IMG/VR virus record: IMGVR_UViG_3300032271_001530
Coordinates: 1 to 34,200 of that record
Strand: one strand, 5' to 3'
Source: a virus
DNA length: 34,200 nt
Under the pieces are notes generated by a model, which saw only the letters and a list, made by a program, of their open reading frames with translations, had not been told where the DNA came from and did not search any database. Numbering within the stretch: the first letter of the stretch is position 1; each line of letters starts with the position of its first letter. This document shows, in pieces, positions 1-7,770 of the stretch. The position numbers were made by a program, and so were the translations under genes.

Positions 1-2802
1 AAATGCCAAGGGCAAGGTAACATCAGTGCCACCAAGGCCTGCTGTTAAACTTCCCCATTGAATAAGCAAACCATTGGTAATTTGCGCGTATCCAGACGAA
101 GCTGTATAATCTAGGTTTCCCTGCAAAACATAAGAAGCTAACGGATACCAAGTAGTGCTATCAGTAAGTTTAGTCAGTTCTAGATTGTTTTGCCCATTAT
201 AATTATTAGGTATTAAATAACTGTTAACGCTTGCTGCAGTCGCTGGAATCTGCAGCGCCTGAAAAGCACCAAACGCCTTTACTGTTATACCAACATGACC
301 ATTTGTATATATTTTAATAGTTGCGCCTGAAGGCACTGTTGCAAGATCGGGTAATGTAATCGTAAAGTTGTTGCCTGTACAAACAATCCATTTTCTTATA
401 TCATCATTCGTTAATGTTGTGTCAGTGCTTACACTTAAAGTTTGTGGTTGAACGAAAGCAGTTGTGGCAACATTAGTGCTATTATCAGAACGTAATTGTG
501 TAGTTGTAGTTGTTGTTCCATTCAAAGACACTGTACCACTGAAAGTTTTTGCACCTGAAATTGTCTGACTAGTACTTTTTAAAACTATATCTGCGCCATC
601 CAACGACGAGCTGCCGGTACCGCCTTGACTAACAGGCAAAGCTGATGAACTGTATGTAATAGCGATAGATGGTGTGGTGGTCGAAAGTGATACAGATACA
701 TTCAAGAAAGGAGGTACTGATGCTGATACTGCGGTAACTGTGCCGACTGCTGGGGTTGACCATGTAGGAGCAGAACTACCACCTTGGCTTGTTAGTACTT
801 GGCCGCTTGAGCCAGCACTGGCAGTAAAACTATAAACACTGCCTGTGCTGTAAGCAATAGTGCCGGCTGCTCCTACTGATGTACTGCCTGTACCTCCAGC
901 TGAAACACCAGCAGATCCCCATGTAGGGGCTGAAGATGAACCTTGAGATAAGAGTACCAAACCACTTGTACCCGCTGCCAAGAAAGATGTAGCGCCAGAA
1001 CCAGTTTGATATGGAATTCGATTTGCGCCACCGCCGGCTAGATTAGTTGCTGTTGTGGCTGTTGTCGCTGATCCTGCACTGCCGTCAATATTCACGCCAG
1101 TTAATGTTTGACTTGCACTAGATCTGTTTAAAGCAATAGATGTTGTGCCAATGTAATGAGATGAGCCACCCAATACAGCTGACGGTATCGTACCAGTGAG
1201 TTGCGCTGCTGGTAAACTTGTCAGAAATGCACCAGAGCCAGAGAATGTTGTAGCAATTAAATTACCAGTGCTGGGATTGTAATTAAGTTTAGTGCTTGAT
1301 GTTTTGACTGTGCCGGTAGTACCAGAGGTTGTATTCCAAAACAAAGGATACATTGTAGTGTTGGTTGATGTATCATCACTCAAAGTAACTACTACACCGC
1401 TTTGTGTAGTCCACACAGGAGCACCGCCTGCACTAACGGTCAATATTTGACCAGTTGTACCGATAGCCAAGAAAGATGTGGCACCAGAACCGCTTTGATA
1501 AGGCAAAGAATTAGACGCTCCACCGGCGAGATTTGTTGCTGATCCGGCCGCAAGTGAACTTTGTGCTACCCAACTTGGTGCTGAACCGGTTGATTTCAAC
1601 ACGTAACCGTTTGTGCCAATAGCCAATGCTGTTAGTGCAGTAGGTGTTCCAGTGGACCCTGAGTATAAAATATCGCCGGCGGTATATGAACCTATGCCTG
1701 TGCCACCATTGTCTGCTTGCAGTGTGCCAGCAATTGTAAAAGTTCCGCCTGATGGCGTGGCTATTGTTGCTGTAGAGCCACCATTGATTGTTAGACCAGT
1801 GTTTGTTGACGCCAATGTGATTGTTGTTATACCAGCGCTGGCAGCAACGAGTGCGTTATCGACGTAAGACTTCATGTTGGTATTAGCTGTTGTAACAATA
1901 GTCGAAGTGTATGTGGTCTGACGCACATTTGAATCATCAACATAGCTTTTCATTGCTGTGTTTGCAGTGACTACAGCAGCATCTGTGTATCCTTTGGTTG
2001 CCACACCCAGAGAAGTTGTGGGACTACCAACAACCTCTATCAAACCACTGGTACCATTGATCTTGATAACGTCTAATGAAGTGCCTAAAGTCGGTGACAC
2101 CACAAATCGAATTCCATTGGCTGCAGCCAGTGAATTCATTACTACGTTGCCACTGGCCACACCCATCTTGAAGTTAGGTGAGCTTATCATGCTTGGTTCT
2201 GAAGTAGTGGTGAAATTTAAACCAGGATTTATTGTGGACAAGCCGCCGATAGTGGCGCTGCCTGATAAAGTAAACGCTGTTGTATCACTGCTCAATATTG
2301 CTGTGAGCTTGTTGTTAACCATTAAATTGCCAACAGTATGATTTGTCGCAGTGTTGTCTTGGAGTATATTGCCAGTGATTGTAGTAGGCAGACTAGCCAG
2401 ACTAGAAGCTGGGCCGATAGCTACCCAACCATTGCTGGTACCTGAATATATTTTCAACAGTGAATTGAGTGAATCCCACCAAATATCACCAACAGCTGGA
2501 TTAAGAGGCGCAGTTGTTGCGGTCTGACTGAAGGACATGGGTTTCCATCCAACAGTGCTGTTTACATAAACTTTAAGAATATTATTTAAATTATCCCACC
2601 ATAATTGGCCAACAAGCGGATTTGCTGGAGCTGTTGTTTTACTGAAGTTTTCCAGCATCTTGATGAAATTTTCATTTATCAGCAGACCGTAACCTGCATA
2701 GTTTTTGCCTATTAAACTTATGCTGGTTTTTGAAATATCTACTGCACCATCTGCTAGTGTAATTAGTGCAGTGCCATTGGTAAGGGTGAGATTATAAGCC
2801 AT
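1..2802 (-). CDS. Phage tail fibre protein, C-terminus cut by window edge
   Basis: This reading frame is open from the ATG at 2802 to the window edge, giving at least 934 residues. It is probably a trimeric distal fibre for host recognition. The first ~90 residues (MAYNLTLTNG..., then NYAGYGLLINENFIKMLENF) resemble the start of the fibre gene at 5877-7058. Two short units of the form G-x-(I/L)-WWD-x2-N-x3-K-x-Y follow (GQLWWDNLNNILKVY and GDIWWDSLNSLLKIY). The middle is rich in Gly, Ser and Thr, with GGTG motifs and two copies of an NLAGG-PYQ-GSGATSFLA module. Near residue 760 there is an ATTAFV motif common in phage fibres. The visible end (QWGSL...DVTLPLAF) matches the start of the gp53-like C-terminal fibre domain, so few residues are probably missing. 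AGGA lies 11 nt before the ATG. Fibre identity is secure; the receptor is unknown. Confidence 0.85.
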   Translation of the reverse strand, partial: MAYNLTLTNGTALITLADGAVDISKTSISLIGKNYAGYGLLINENFIKMLENFSKTTAPANPLVGQLWWDNLNNILKVYVNSTVGWKPMSFSQTATTAPLNPAVGDIWWDSLNSLLKIYSGTSNGWVAIGPASSLASLPTTITGNILQDNTATNHTVGNLMVNNKLTAILSSDTTAFTLSGSATIGGLSTINPGLNFTTTSEPSMISSPNFKMGVASGNVVMNSLAAANGIRFVVSPTLGTSLDVIKINGTSGLIEVVGSPTTSLGVATKGYTDAAVVTANTAMKSYVDDSNVRQTTYTSTIVTTANTNMKSYVDNALVAASAGITTITLASTNTGLTINGGSTATIATPSGGTFTIAGTLQADNGGTGIGSYTAGDILYSGSTGTPTALTALAIGTNGYVLKSTGSAPSWVAQSSLAAGSATNLAGGASNSLPYQSGSGATSFLAIGTTGQILTVSAGGAPVWTTQSGVVVTLSDDTSTNTTMYPLFWNTTSGTTGTVKTSSTKLNYNPSTGNLIATTFSGSGAFLTSLPAAQLTGTIPSAVLGGSSHYIGTTSIALNRSSASQTLTGVNIDGSAGSATTATTATNLAGGGANRIPYQTGSGATSFLAAGTSGLVLLSQGSSSAPTWGSAGVSAGGTGSTSVGAAGTIAYSTGSVYSFTASAGSSGQVLTSQGGSSAPTWSTPAVGTVTAVSASVPPFLNVSVSLSTTTPSIAITYSSSALPVSQGGTGSSSLDGADIVLKSTSQTISGAKTFSGTVSLNGTTTTTTQLRSDNSTNVATTAFVQPQTLSVSTDTTLTNDDIRKWIVCTGNNFTITLPDLATVPSGATIKIYTNGHVGITVKAFGAFQALQIPATAASVNSYLIPNNYNGQNNLELTKLTDSTTWYPLASYVLQGNLDYTASSGYAQITNGLLIQWGSLTAGLGGTDVTLPLAF
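977..1062 (-). repeat. Fibre module repeat, copy 2
   Basis: This stretch encodes TNLAGGGANRIPYQTGSGAT followed by SFLAAGTSG. It is a diverged copy of 1466-1551, and both copies share the DNA run ccaagaaagatgt. The two copies are about 490 bp apart inside the same fibre gene. Such modules usually arise by internal duplication and can recombine. Confidence 0.7.
1466..1551 (-). repeat. Fibre module repeat, copy 1
   Basis: This stretch encodes TNLAGGASNSLPYQSGSGAT followed by SFLAIGTTG, near residues 418-446 of the fibre. It pairs with the copy at 977-1062. The protein match is strong and the DNA match is partial, so the duplication is not recent. Confidence 0.7.
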
Positions 2803-2828
2803 ATTTCAGTATTTCCTAAATGTTCATG

Positions 2829-2836
2829 TATTTATT
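2829..2836 (-). promoter_or_regulatory. Putative T4-type late promoter (AATAAATA) for the left-edge fibre
   Basis: Read on the minus strand the bases are AATAAATA, seven of eight matching the T4 late consensus TATAAATA. The motif ends 26 nt before the fibre ATG at 2802, and an AGGA ribosome-binding site lies between them. It occupies the 45-bp gap between two genes. The assignment rests on motif and position only. Confidence 0.5.
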
Positions 2837-2847
2837 TCTATTTCTTA

Positions 2848-5800
2848 CTAAGGAGGAGTGTATGCATCCCAAGATATTGCAACGAATCCATTTTCACCGT
2901 CTGCACCAGTGAACTCATAAGGCGATGTTCTATCGGCAGAATTTGCGCCATATCCACCGAGTCCGGAATATTGTTCATAAAAATCACCAAGTGTATAAGC
3001 ATTTCCTGCAGGATAAATTGTTGAGTGCACTATTGTGCCGGCAGCAAATTTAATAATATATCCACTACCACCAGATCCACCAGCGCTGCTAGAATTATCA
3101 GCAGTGCCTGTCTGACCAGCCAATCCGTTAATGCCTGCACTGCCATACAATCCTTTCGGAACTGATATTGAACCGCCTGTGCCGCCTGTACCACCTGAGG
3201 TAGGAGTGGCGCCTATACCGCCTAGTCCACCATTTACTTCTACTGTTATTGCAGTAGGTGCCGGTATAACAACTTTAGAAAATCCACCTGGGTTCGCACT
3301 CTTTCCTCGAGTAGACGACGATGCTGCAAGAGCAGTTCCGCCTTTGCCAATTATGACAGTAATATTTGTATTTTTAGGTATCACTGTCGTCTTATCTCCA
3401 GCATAATTATAACTGGGGATATTAGAAGTTACTTTGCCCCATATCGCTCCTGCACCGCCGCCGCCGCCACCGCCGCCATTACCAGATTCTGTGGCACTAC
3501 CACCGCCGCCGCCTGCGCCAGTTACCAATAATTTTAGTCCGATCACAGAATATGGTAGCGTTAATGTATATGCACTTGAATTATAGGTAAAAGTATGTGT
3601 TGCTGCTGGTTGTTTAGCAATAACTGTCACAGGGACCTGGTACAAGCCATTATTTGCATTAGAAGCATCACTTACAATTTTTAGATAATCTGTATATTTT
3701 CCAACATCAGAAACAGACACTGCTTTTAGAGTTAAAGTTACAGAACTTCCGATGCCCAATGACTTTGGCAATGATGGCGGACTAACAAGAGTAAAATTGC
3801 TATTAGTTGAAGATAACCCTGTAATATTCAATGTTTTATTACCGTCATTTGTCAAAATAACTTGTGTGGTTGGCGGAGTAGAATCATCAACGTCAAATAC
3901 AAGAGAATACGATGTTTTATCTAATTTAATATGTCCTTGTTTATTTTGAACTAATCCTTTTAAAGCTATTTGATAAGTGCCTGAATCAGGATCGTCGCTT
4001 ACAATATTAATTGTATCAGTATAATTATTGCTGCTGGCAGTAAGTGAACTCCAACCAGCAAATGTAAGCTGAAATGACTTTACTGCACCCGATGTTATTG
4101 ACACTGGTGTAGTAATGCCCAAGGTTGAAGTGTAGCCAGCAAAACTTGATATACCAGTGACATTCAGTGAAGCTGCGCTTAGTTCAGTATTTTTAATATA
4201 TACTGTTCTCACTGTAGGCGTATCGCCAGCGTAAATTGTGCCTAGATCTATTGCTGTTAGAGCAACACCAGGGCTACCATCTAGATAAACAAAAATATTT
4301 GGATATTTTGGTATGTAAGTATAATAAACAGGCACTGCTAAAGTACTGACTGTAGGCGTAGTAGTATTACTATTAATTATTATGGTATCAATCTGTTGTT
4401 GACCGGTGGTTACATAATCATCGCCTAACTGTACACTTACTGCAAACGTTTGACCGGGAGTAATTGTGATAGGGAAAGCAAGTGCTGTGCTATTTGGCCC
4501 GAGAAACGAACACTTGCCTTGACTAGAATTAATACTAGTGATAGACAAGTTTTTAGCAGCAAGACCAGTGGACGTATTCTTTATGATCATGGCCTGGGCC
4601 TTTGGTATATTGTTTATGCCTAATGTCCAGTTTGACAATGCTGTTACTATTGCTGTAGCCGCTGGAGTAACAGTTGAGGGATAAACTTGAATTCCTGCTT
4701 GTTTAACCGTGACGGTATATGAAACTTTTATTTGTATACTTGCGTTCGTTGTGTCATTGTTATTAATGGTTATAGTGTCTGTTGCGTTAGCTAACAAAGG
4801 TTGTCCGGTTACATTAAACGTAGCTGTGCCACCAGCTGCAATAGAACTAATTGTTAAACCTGATACAGCTGCAATACTGCCACTAGATGCAGATAAAATG
4901 CTGCTAATAGTCAACGTCGCTTGGCCTTTATTTAAGATTGTAACTGTTTGAGTCGGCCCAGTTGCGTCCGTATCATAATATGCAGCAGATAACGATGGTG
5001 GACTTACTGAAATACTTGGTAATTTAGCAGACACTGTATAATTCACAGTGATTGTTAATGTTGGATTTGAAGTATCATTGCTGATAATGGTAATTGTATC
5101 GTTATGGGTACCAACAGCTTGACTTGTTGCAGTCAAAATCACACTTCCTGTATTACCAGAATTGATTGCAGACGGAAAGCTACTGACATTTATCACACCA
5201 CTTGAACTGGTAACGGATGATATATTAACAGTTTTTCCATTGCCGTTGTTATAAAGAGTAATTGTCGCTGAAGGCAAACTATCACCATAGTACATTGACA
5301 ATGGCACTGTTTTACTGATCACTGGTGTAATAGAATTTTCAAAAGATATGGCAGAATATTCAGCAAGAACGTTTACTGTTAAAGGTATTGTTAAAGTGCT
5401 TGTTCCATATGGAGCTACATCAGCAGTGATTACTATTGCGTTACTGGTATCTGAGCCGATCAATGATCCGGTAACATTTACCAAGATAGATTTTGACTGT
5501 CCAGGCAAAATAGTCATCGGATAACTGCTATCTGGCGTAAGAATAGAACCATAATATGAACTAATGCTTATGGTTGCATTTGTAATGGTCAGAGTGTTAT
5601 TGCCTGTATTTGTGATAATAATCGGTTGTGCAGTCGCTGAGTGATGTTGATAAACATTGAATGTCAAACTAGCTACGTTTGTGGTCAAAGTTGCCGCAGG
5701 CGTAGGATAAATCTGTTCCCATGTATCTACTCCTATTTTAGTCCAGGCTTTTTGCACAGGCTGCCATCCAGTGCTAGTTTTAGTCCACAGTTTTTTAACA

Positions 5801-5865
5801 GGTTTCCAATTGCCAGTTACTGGGTCATTAACATATATAGTGCCTAAGTTTGAGCTAAATGCCAT
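2848..5865 (-). CDS. Tail adhesin with six Ig-like (SPD-2/Hydin-type) repeats and a glycine-rich C-terminal domain
   Basis: This 1005-residue protein is probably a virion surface adhesin. Residues ~20-52 carry a Trp/Lys repeat (WKPVKKLWTK, then WQPVQKAWTK, then WEQIYP), likely a virion-attachment segment. Residues ~55-755 form about six beta-sandwich repeats starting near 55, 169, 286, 389, 521 and 642. Each has an I-x-N-x-G-x-x-T-L-x-I strand, a Pro/Gly turn, and many end in DTI-x-I-x-SND or a similar motif. This pattern is typical of ASPM/SPD-2/Hydin-like Ig folds. From ~756 the protein changes to a beta lead-in (HTFTYNSSAYTLTLPYS), then long Gly runs and GG-x-GG turns, like glycine-rich phage tip domains that bind hosts through polyglycine helices. 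No signal peptide or enzyme motif is seen. There is no clear ribosome-binding site; the ATG lies 11 nt after the preceding stop, so translation may be coupled. Adhesin role is inferred from domains and fibre neighbours. Confidence 0.75.
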   Translation of the reverse strand: MAFSSNLGTIYVNDPVTGNWKPVKKLWTKTSTGWQPVQKAWTKIGVDTWEQIYPTPAATLTTNVASLTFNVYQHHSATAQPIIITNTGNNTLTITNATISISSYYGSILTPDSSYPMTILPGQSKSILVNVTGSLIGSDTSNAIVITADVAPYGTSTLTIPLTVNVLAEYSAISFENSITPVISKTVPLSMYYGDSLPSATITLYNNGNGKTVNISSVTSSSGVINVSSFPSAINSGNTGSVILTATSQAVGTHNDTITIISNDTSNPTLTITVNYTVSAKLPSISVSPPSLSAAYYDTDATGPTQTVTILNKGQATLTISSILSASSGSIAAVSGLTISSIAAGGTATFNVTGQPLLANATDTITINNNDTTNASIQIKVSYTVTVKQAGIQVYPSTVTPAATAIVTALSNWTLGINNIPKAQAMIIKNTSTGLAAKNLSITSINSSQGKCSFLGPNSTALAFPITITPGQTFAVSVQLGDDYVTTGQQQIDTIIINSNTTTPTVSTLAVPVYYTYIPKYPNIFVYLDGSPGVALTAIDLGTIYAGDTPTVRTVYIKNTELSAASLNVTGISSFAGYTSTLGITTPVSITSGAVKSFQLTFAGWSSLTASSNNYTDTINIVSDDPDSGTYQIALKGLVQNKQGHIKLDKTSYSLVFDVDDSTPPTTQVILTNDGNKTLNITGLSSTNSNFTLVSPPSLPKSLGIGSSVTLTLKAVSVSDVGKYTDYLKIVSDASNANNGLYQVPVTVIAKQPAATHTFTYNSSAYTLTLPYSVIGLKLLVTGAGGGGGSATESGNGGGGGGGGAGAIWGKVTSNIPSYNYAGDKTTVIPKNTNITVIIGKGGTALAASSSTRGKSANPGGFSKVVIPAPTAITVEVNGGLGGIGATPTSGGTGGTGGSISVPKGLYGSAGINGLAGQTGTADNSSSAGGSGGSGYIIKFAAGTIVHSTIYPAGNAYTLGDFYEQYSGLGGYGANSADRTSPYEFTGADGENGFVAISWDAYTPP
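3453..3511 (-). repeat. GGC/GGT-type trinucleotide tracts encoding polyglycine
   Basis: Two tracts of ccg/cca triplets (plus-strand view) encode two Gly runs of about five and eight residues in the tip domain of the adhesin. Trinucleotide tracts can change length without breaking the frame. Confidence 0.6.
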
Positions 5866-5876
5866 GTTCTATATCT

Positions 5877-7058
5877 TTAAATTTGAAACCAAAAATCACC
5901 TACTGCACCACCAGTTGGCGTACCAGTGCTCACTGTTTTGCTGCTGCCTTGCCATTTTGCATTAGTTGCACTGCTTATAGCAGATTGCGTAAATGCAGTT
6001 GTGGCTATTAATGTAGTGTTGTCCGTGCTAGATGGTGTAGGTGCACTCGGTGAACCAGTGAATGTTGGGCTAGCAATAGTTGCATATGTTGAACCTAAGC
6101 CACTGATTTGTGTGTCTACATAACCTTTGGTAGCTGCACCGAGTGTGCTGGTAGGCGCACCGGCCAAAGTCACTTCTCCAGTACCACCATTGATTCTTAA
6201 TGCTCGGGTATTTACTGTGGATACATTGACATAAAAACTCAAATCTGCATTATTAACAATGTTGCGCACAGTCATATCACCTGTGCCGCCGGATGCACTG
6301 GTAATTGAACCACCGCTTGAACCGCCAATATTTATATTTGCTGCAAATGTTTCAGTAATATCTTTACGCGCATAGTTTGCAGCAGCGATACTATTGAGTT
6401 TTTGACTATTGGTAGCTGTGCCGTTCAAAATACCATTGTTGCTGGTATTCAAATTCAATCCAGGATATAATTTTCCGTCACTGGTCGTGAATCCTGGGAG
6501 GGATATAGTGTCAAATGTAAACGCTAGAGCCCAGCTAAAAACAGCTATCAAGTTGCCATTAGCATACATCTTGAGGATCGGATTGCTATTGTTAACATCA
6601 GGTATTGAGCCACCCTGGCCGTTCAATTTACTGAAAGATGGCCCTACAGTAACCCAAGATGAACCATTATAAGATTTAAATTGATCATTTGTGGTGTCCC
6701 ACCATTGATCTCCAGCTGCTGCGCCAGTTGGTGCTGAGACACTAGCAGTAAATGCTGTACCAGTAACTAAATTAAAAGCAGATCCATCATAGACTTTTAA
6801 TCTGTTTAGAGTAGTATCGTAGAATAATTGACCGGTTATAGGTTTTGAAGGTGGATTACTTGTAGTTTGGGCAAAATTTTCCAGCAGCTTAACAAAGTTT
6901 TCATTTTGAATTTGCCCATAATTAGGATAATTTCTGCCAATGAGATTTAATGAGGTACTATTATTTGGTGAATTTACGTCCGGGCCATCTGCAGTACCAT
7001 CATACAGAATAACTACTTGTTGACCTCTACTGTTTTTAATCGTATAACTATTTGCCAT
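5877..7058 (-). CDS. Short tail fibre protein
   Basis: This 393-residue protein has a fibre layout. The N-terminus (about residues 1-90) is paralogous to the fibre at 1-2802: both have a LIG(R/K)NY...GYG/YGQ segment, NENF(V/I)K(L/M)LENF, a GQL(F/W) turn and K-V-Y. A second small unit (GDQWWDTTNDQFKSYNGSSW) follows. The region near residues 300-370 has GYVDTQISGLGSTYATIASP then TFTGSPSAPTP and IATTAF, the classic shaft motifs of phage fibres. The protein stops soon after a short tail (GDFWFQI), so it lacks a large receptor head. It may be a connector or a short fibre. AGGA lies 9 nt before the ATG and overlaps the stop region of the upstream gene, from which it is 6 nt away. Fibre class is confident; its place in the virion is inferred. 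Confidence 0.8.
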   Translation of the reverse strand: MANSYTIKNSRGQQVVILYDGTADGPDVNSPNNSTSLNLIGRNYPNYGQIQNENFVKLLENFAQTTSNPPSKPITGQLFYDTTLNRLKVYDGSAFNLVTGTAFTASVSAPTGAAAGDQWWDTTNDQFKSYNGSSWVTVGPSFSKLNGQGGSIPDVNNSNPILKMYANGNLIAVFSWALAFTFDTISLPGFTTSDGKLYPGLNLNTSNNGILNGTATNSQKLNSIAAANYARKDITETFAANINIGGSSGGSITSASGGTGDMTVRNIVNNADLSFYVNVSTVNTRALRINGGTGEVTLAGAPTSTLGAATKGYVDTQISGLGSTYATIASPTFTGSPSAPTPSSTDNTTLIATTAFTQSAISSATNAKWQGSSKTVSTGTPTGGAVGDFWFQI

Positions 7059-7064
7059 TGTCTA

Positions 7065-7733
7065 TTATCCTATGGTGCTTAAGTTGGTCAGTGTTTGTAT
7101 TCTAACCGTGTAGTCAATTTGGATTAGTCTGTTCAAACTTTTTTGAACTGGATGAAATATAACGTGGGTTAATAATTTTCCCGTGGTACTAAGTCCGCTG
7201 GATCCATCGGTACTGCGAGCTTTTAATCCTAGTTCATCAAAGGTATATGTATCATTCAGATTGGTGGTGTTGTCAAATGCTTGCTGTCCTGATGGTTCGC
7301 CATAATCCAATAAACATGATACCAAAATATCTGTGTACACTTGGCCAGGCACATGTCTAATTTCCATCTTGTTGTACAGCGGATTTAAGTTTGCAGCGGC
7401 GTTGTTGTCTACTATTTTAGCATAAGTTGGGTTGTAAAGATTTGCATTTTGTGTGTTTGTATTGGCTGGTAGATAATTGATCACACCAGTTGGGTCAATG
7501 CTGGTGCCGCCGTTGCCGAAATGCATTTCGTAGATATAACTTTGACCTTTATTGGCTAATGAATAAGCAATAGCTTCTGAAATATTTTCATAATGAATAC
7601 TATTGCGCTTGTTTACATAAACTTCAGCAGATTCTGGATCAAAAATCTTGATATGGCCTTGAACGTAAATGCCGCCCAATTCATCGTGCTGCTTATCAGG
7701 TTTTGAGTTAGACTTTTTATTGAGATCATTCAT
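7065..7733 (-). CDS. Unassigned structural protein downstream of the giant baseplate protein
   Basis: I do not recognise a named T4 counterpart for this 222-residue protein. The first ~20 residues are charged and polar (NDLNKKSNSKPDKQHDELGG). Then comes a compact beta-rich part (YVQGHIKIFDPESAEVYVNK, HYENISEAIAYSL), a middle with Asn-rich loops, and a conserved-looking end (TGKLLTHVIFHPVQKSLNRL followed by DYTVRIQTL). There is no signal peptide, membrane segment or enzyme motif. Its position between the baseplate wedge genes and the fibres suggests a small baseplate or fibre-attachment component, possibly filling the role of gp8-gp11 in T4. No ribosome-binding site lies at a normal distance; TATAAATA ends 6 nt before the ATG and CATAAATA ends 28 nt before it. 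Confidence 0.55.
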   Translation of the reverse strand: MNDLNKKSNSKPDKQHDELGGIYVQGHIKIFDPESAEVYVNKRNSIHYENISEAIAYSLANKGQSYIYEMHFGNGGTSIDPTGVINYLPANTNTQNANLYNPTYAKIVDNNAAANLNPLYNKMEIRHVPGQVYTDILVSCLLDYGEPSGQQAFDNTTNLNDTYTFDELGLKARSTDGSSGLSTTGKLLTHVIFHPVQKSLNRLIQIDYTVRIQTLTNLSTIG

Positions 7734-7739
7734 AATACG

Positions 7740-7747
7740 TATTTATA
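7740..7747 (-). promoter_or_regulatory. Perfect T4 late promoter motif (TATAAATA), leaderless geometry
   Basis: The minus strand reads TATAAATA, an exact match to the T4 late consensus. It ends 6 nt before the ATG at 7733. At a T4 late promoter the transcript would begin at about that ATG, giving a leaderless message. Confidence 0.55.
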
Positions 7748-7761
7748 ACCTTCTTATCTTA

Positions 7762-7769
7762 TATTTATG
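7762..7769 (-). promoter_or_regulatory. Second late-promoter-like motif (CATAAATA)
   Basis: The minus strand reads CATAAATA, the same variant that precedes gene 6. It begins just after the stop of the giant gene and ends 28 nt before the ATG at 7733, so a transcript from here would carry a normal short leader. Which of the two motifs is used cannot be told from sequence. Confidence 0.45.
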
Positions 7770-7770
7770 G

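Noticed and set aside
1958-2341. Plus-strand open frame of 127 codons
   Set aside because: It is antisense to the left-edge fibre; its Val/Pro/Leu-rich composition is what the reverse of Thr/Gly/Asn-rich fibre codons gives.
2803-2847. Possible terminator in the gap between the adhesin and the left fibre
   Set aside because: No stable GC-rich hairpin followed by T-run is visible; the gap is explained by a late motif and ribosome-binding site.
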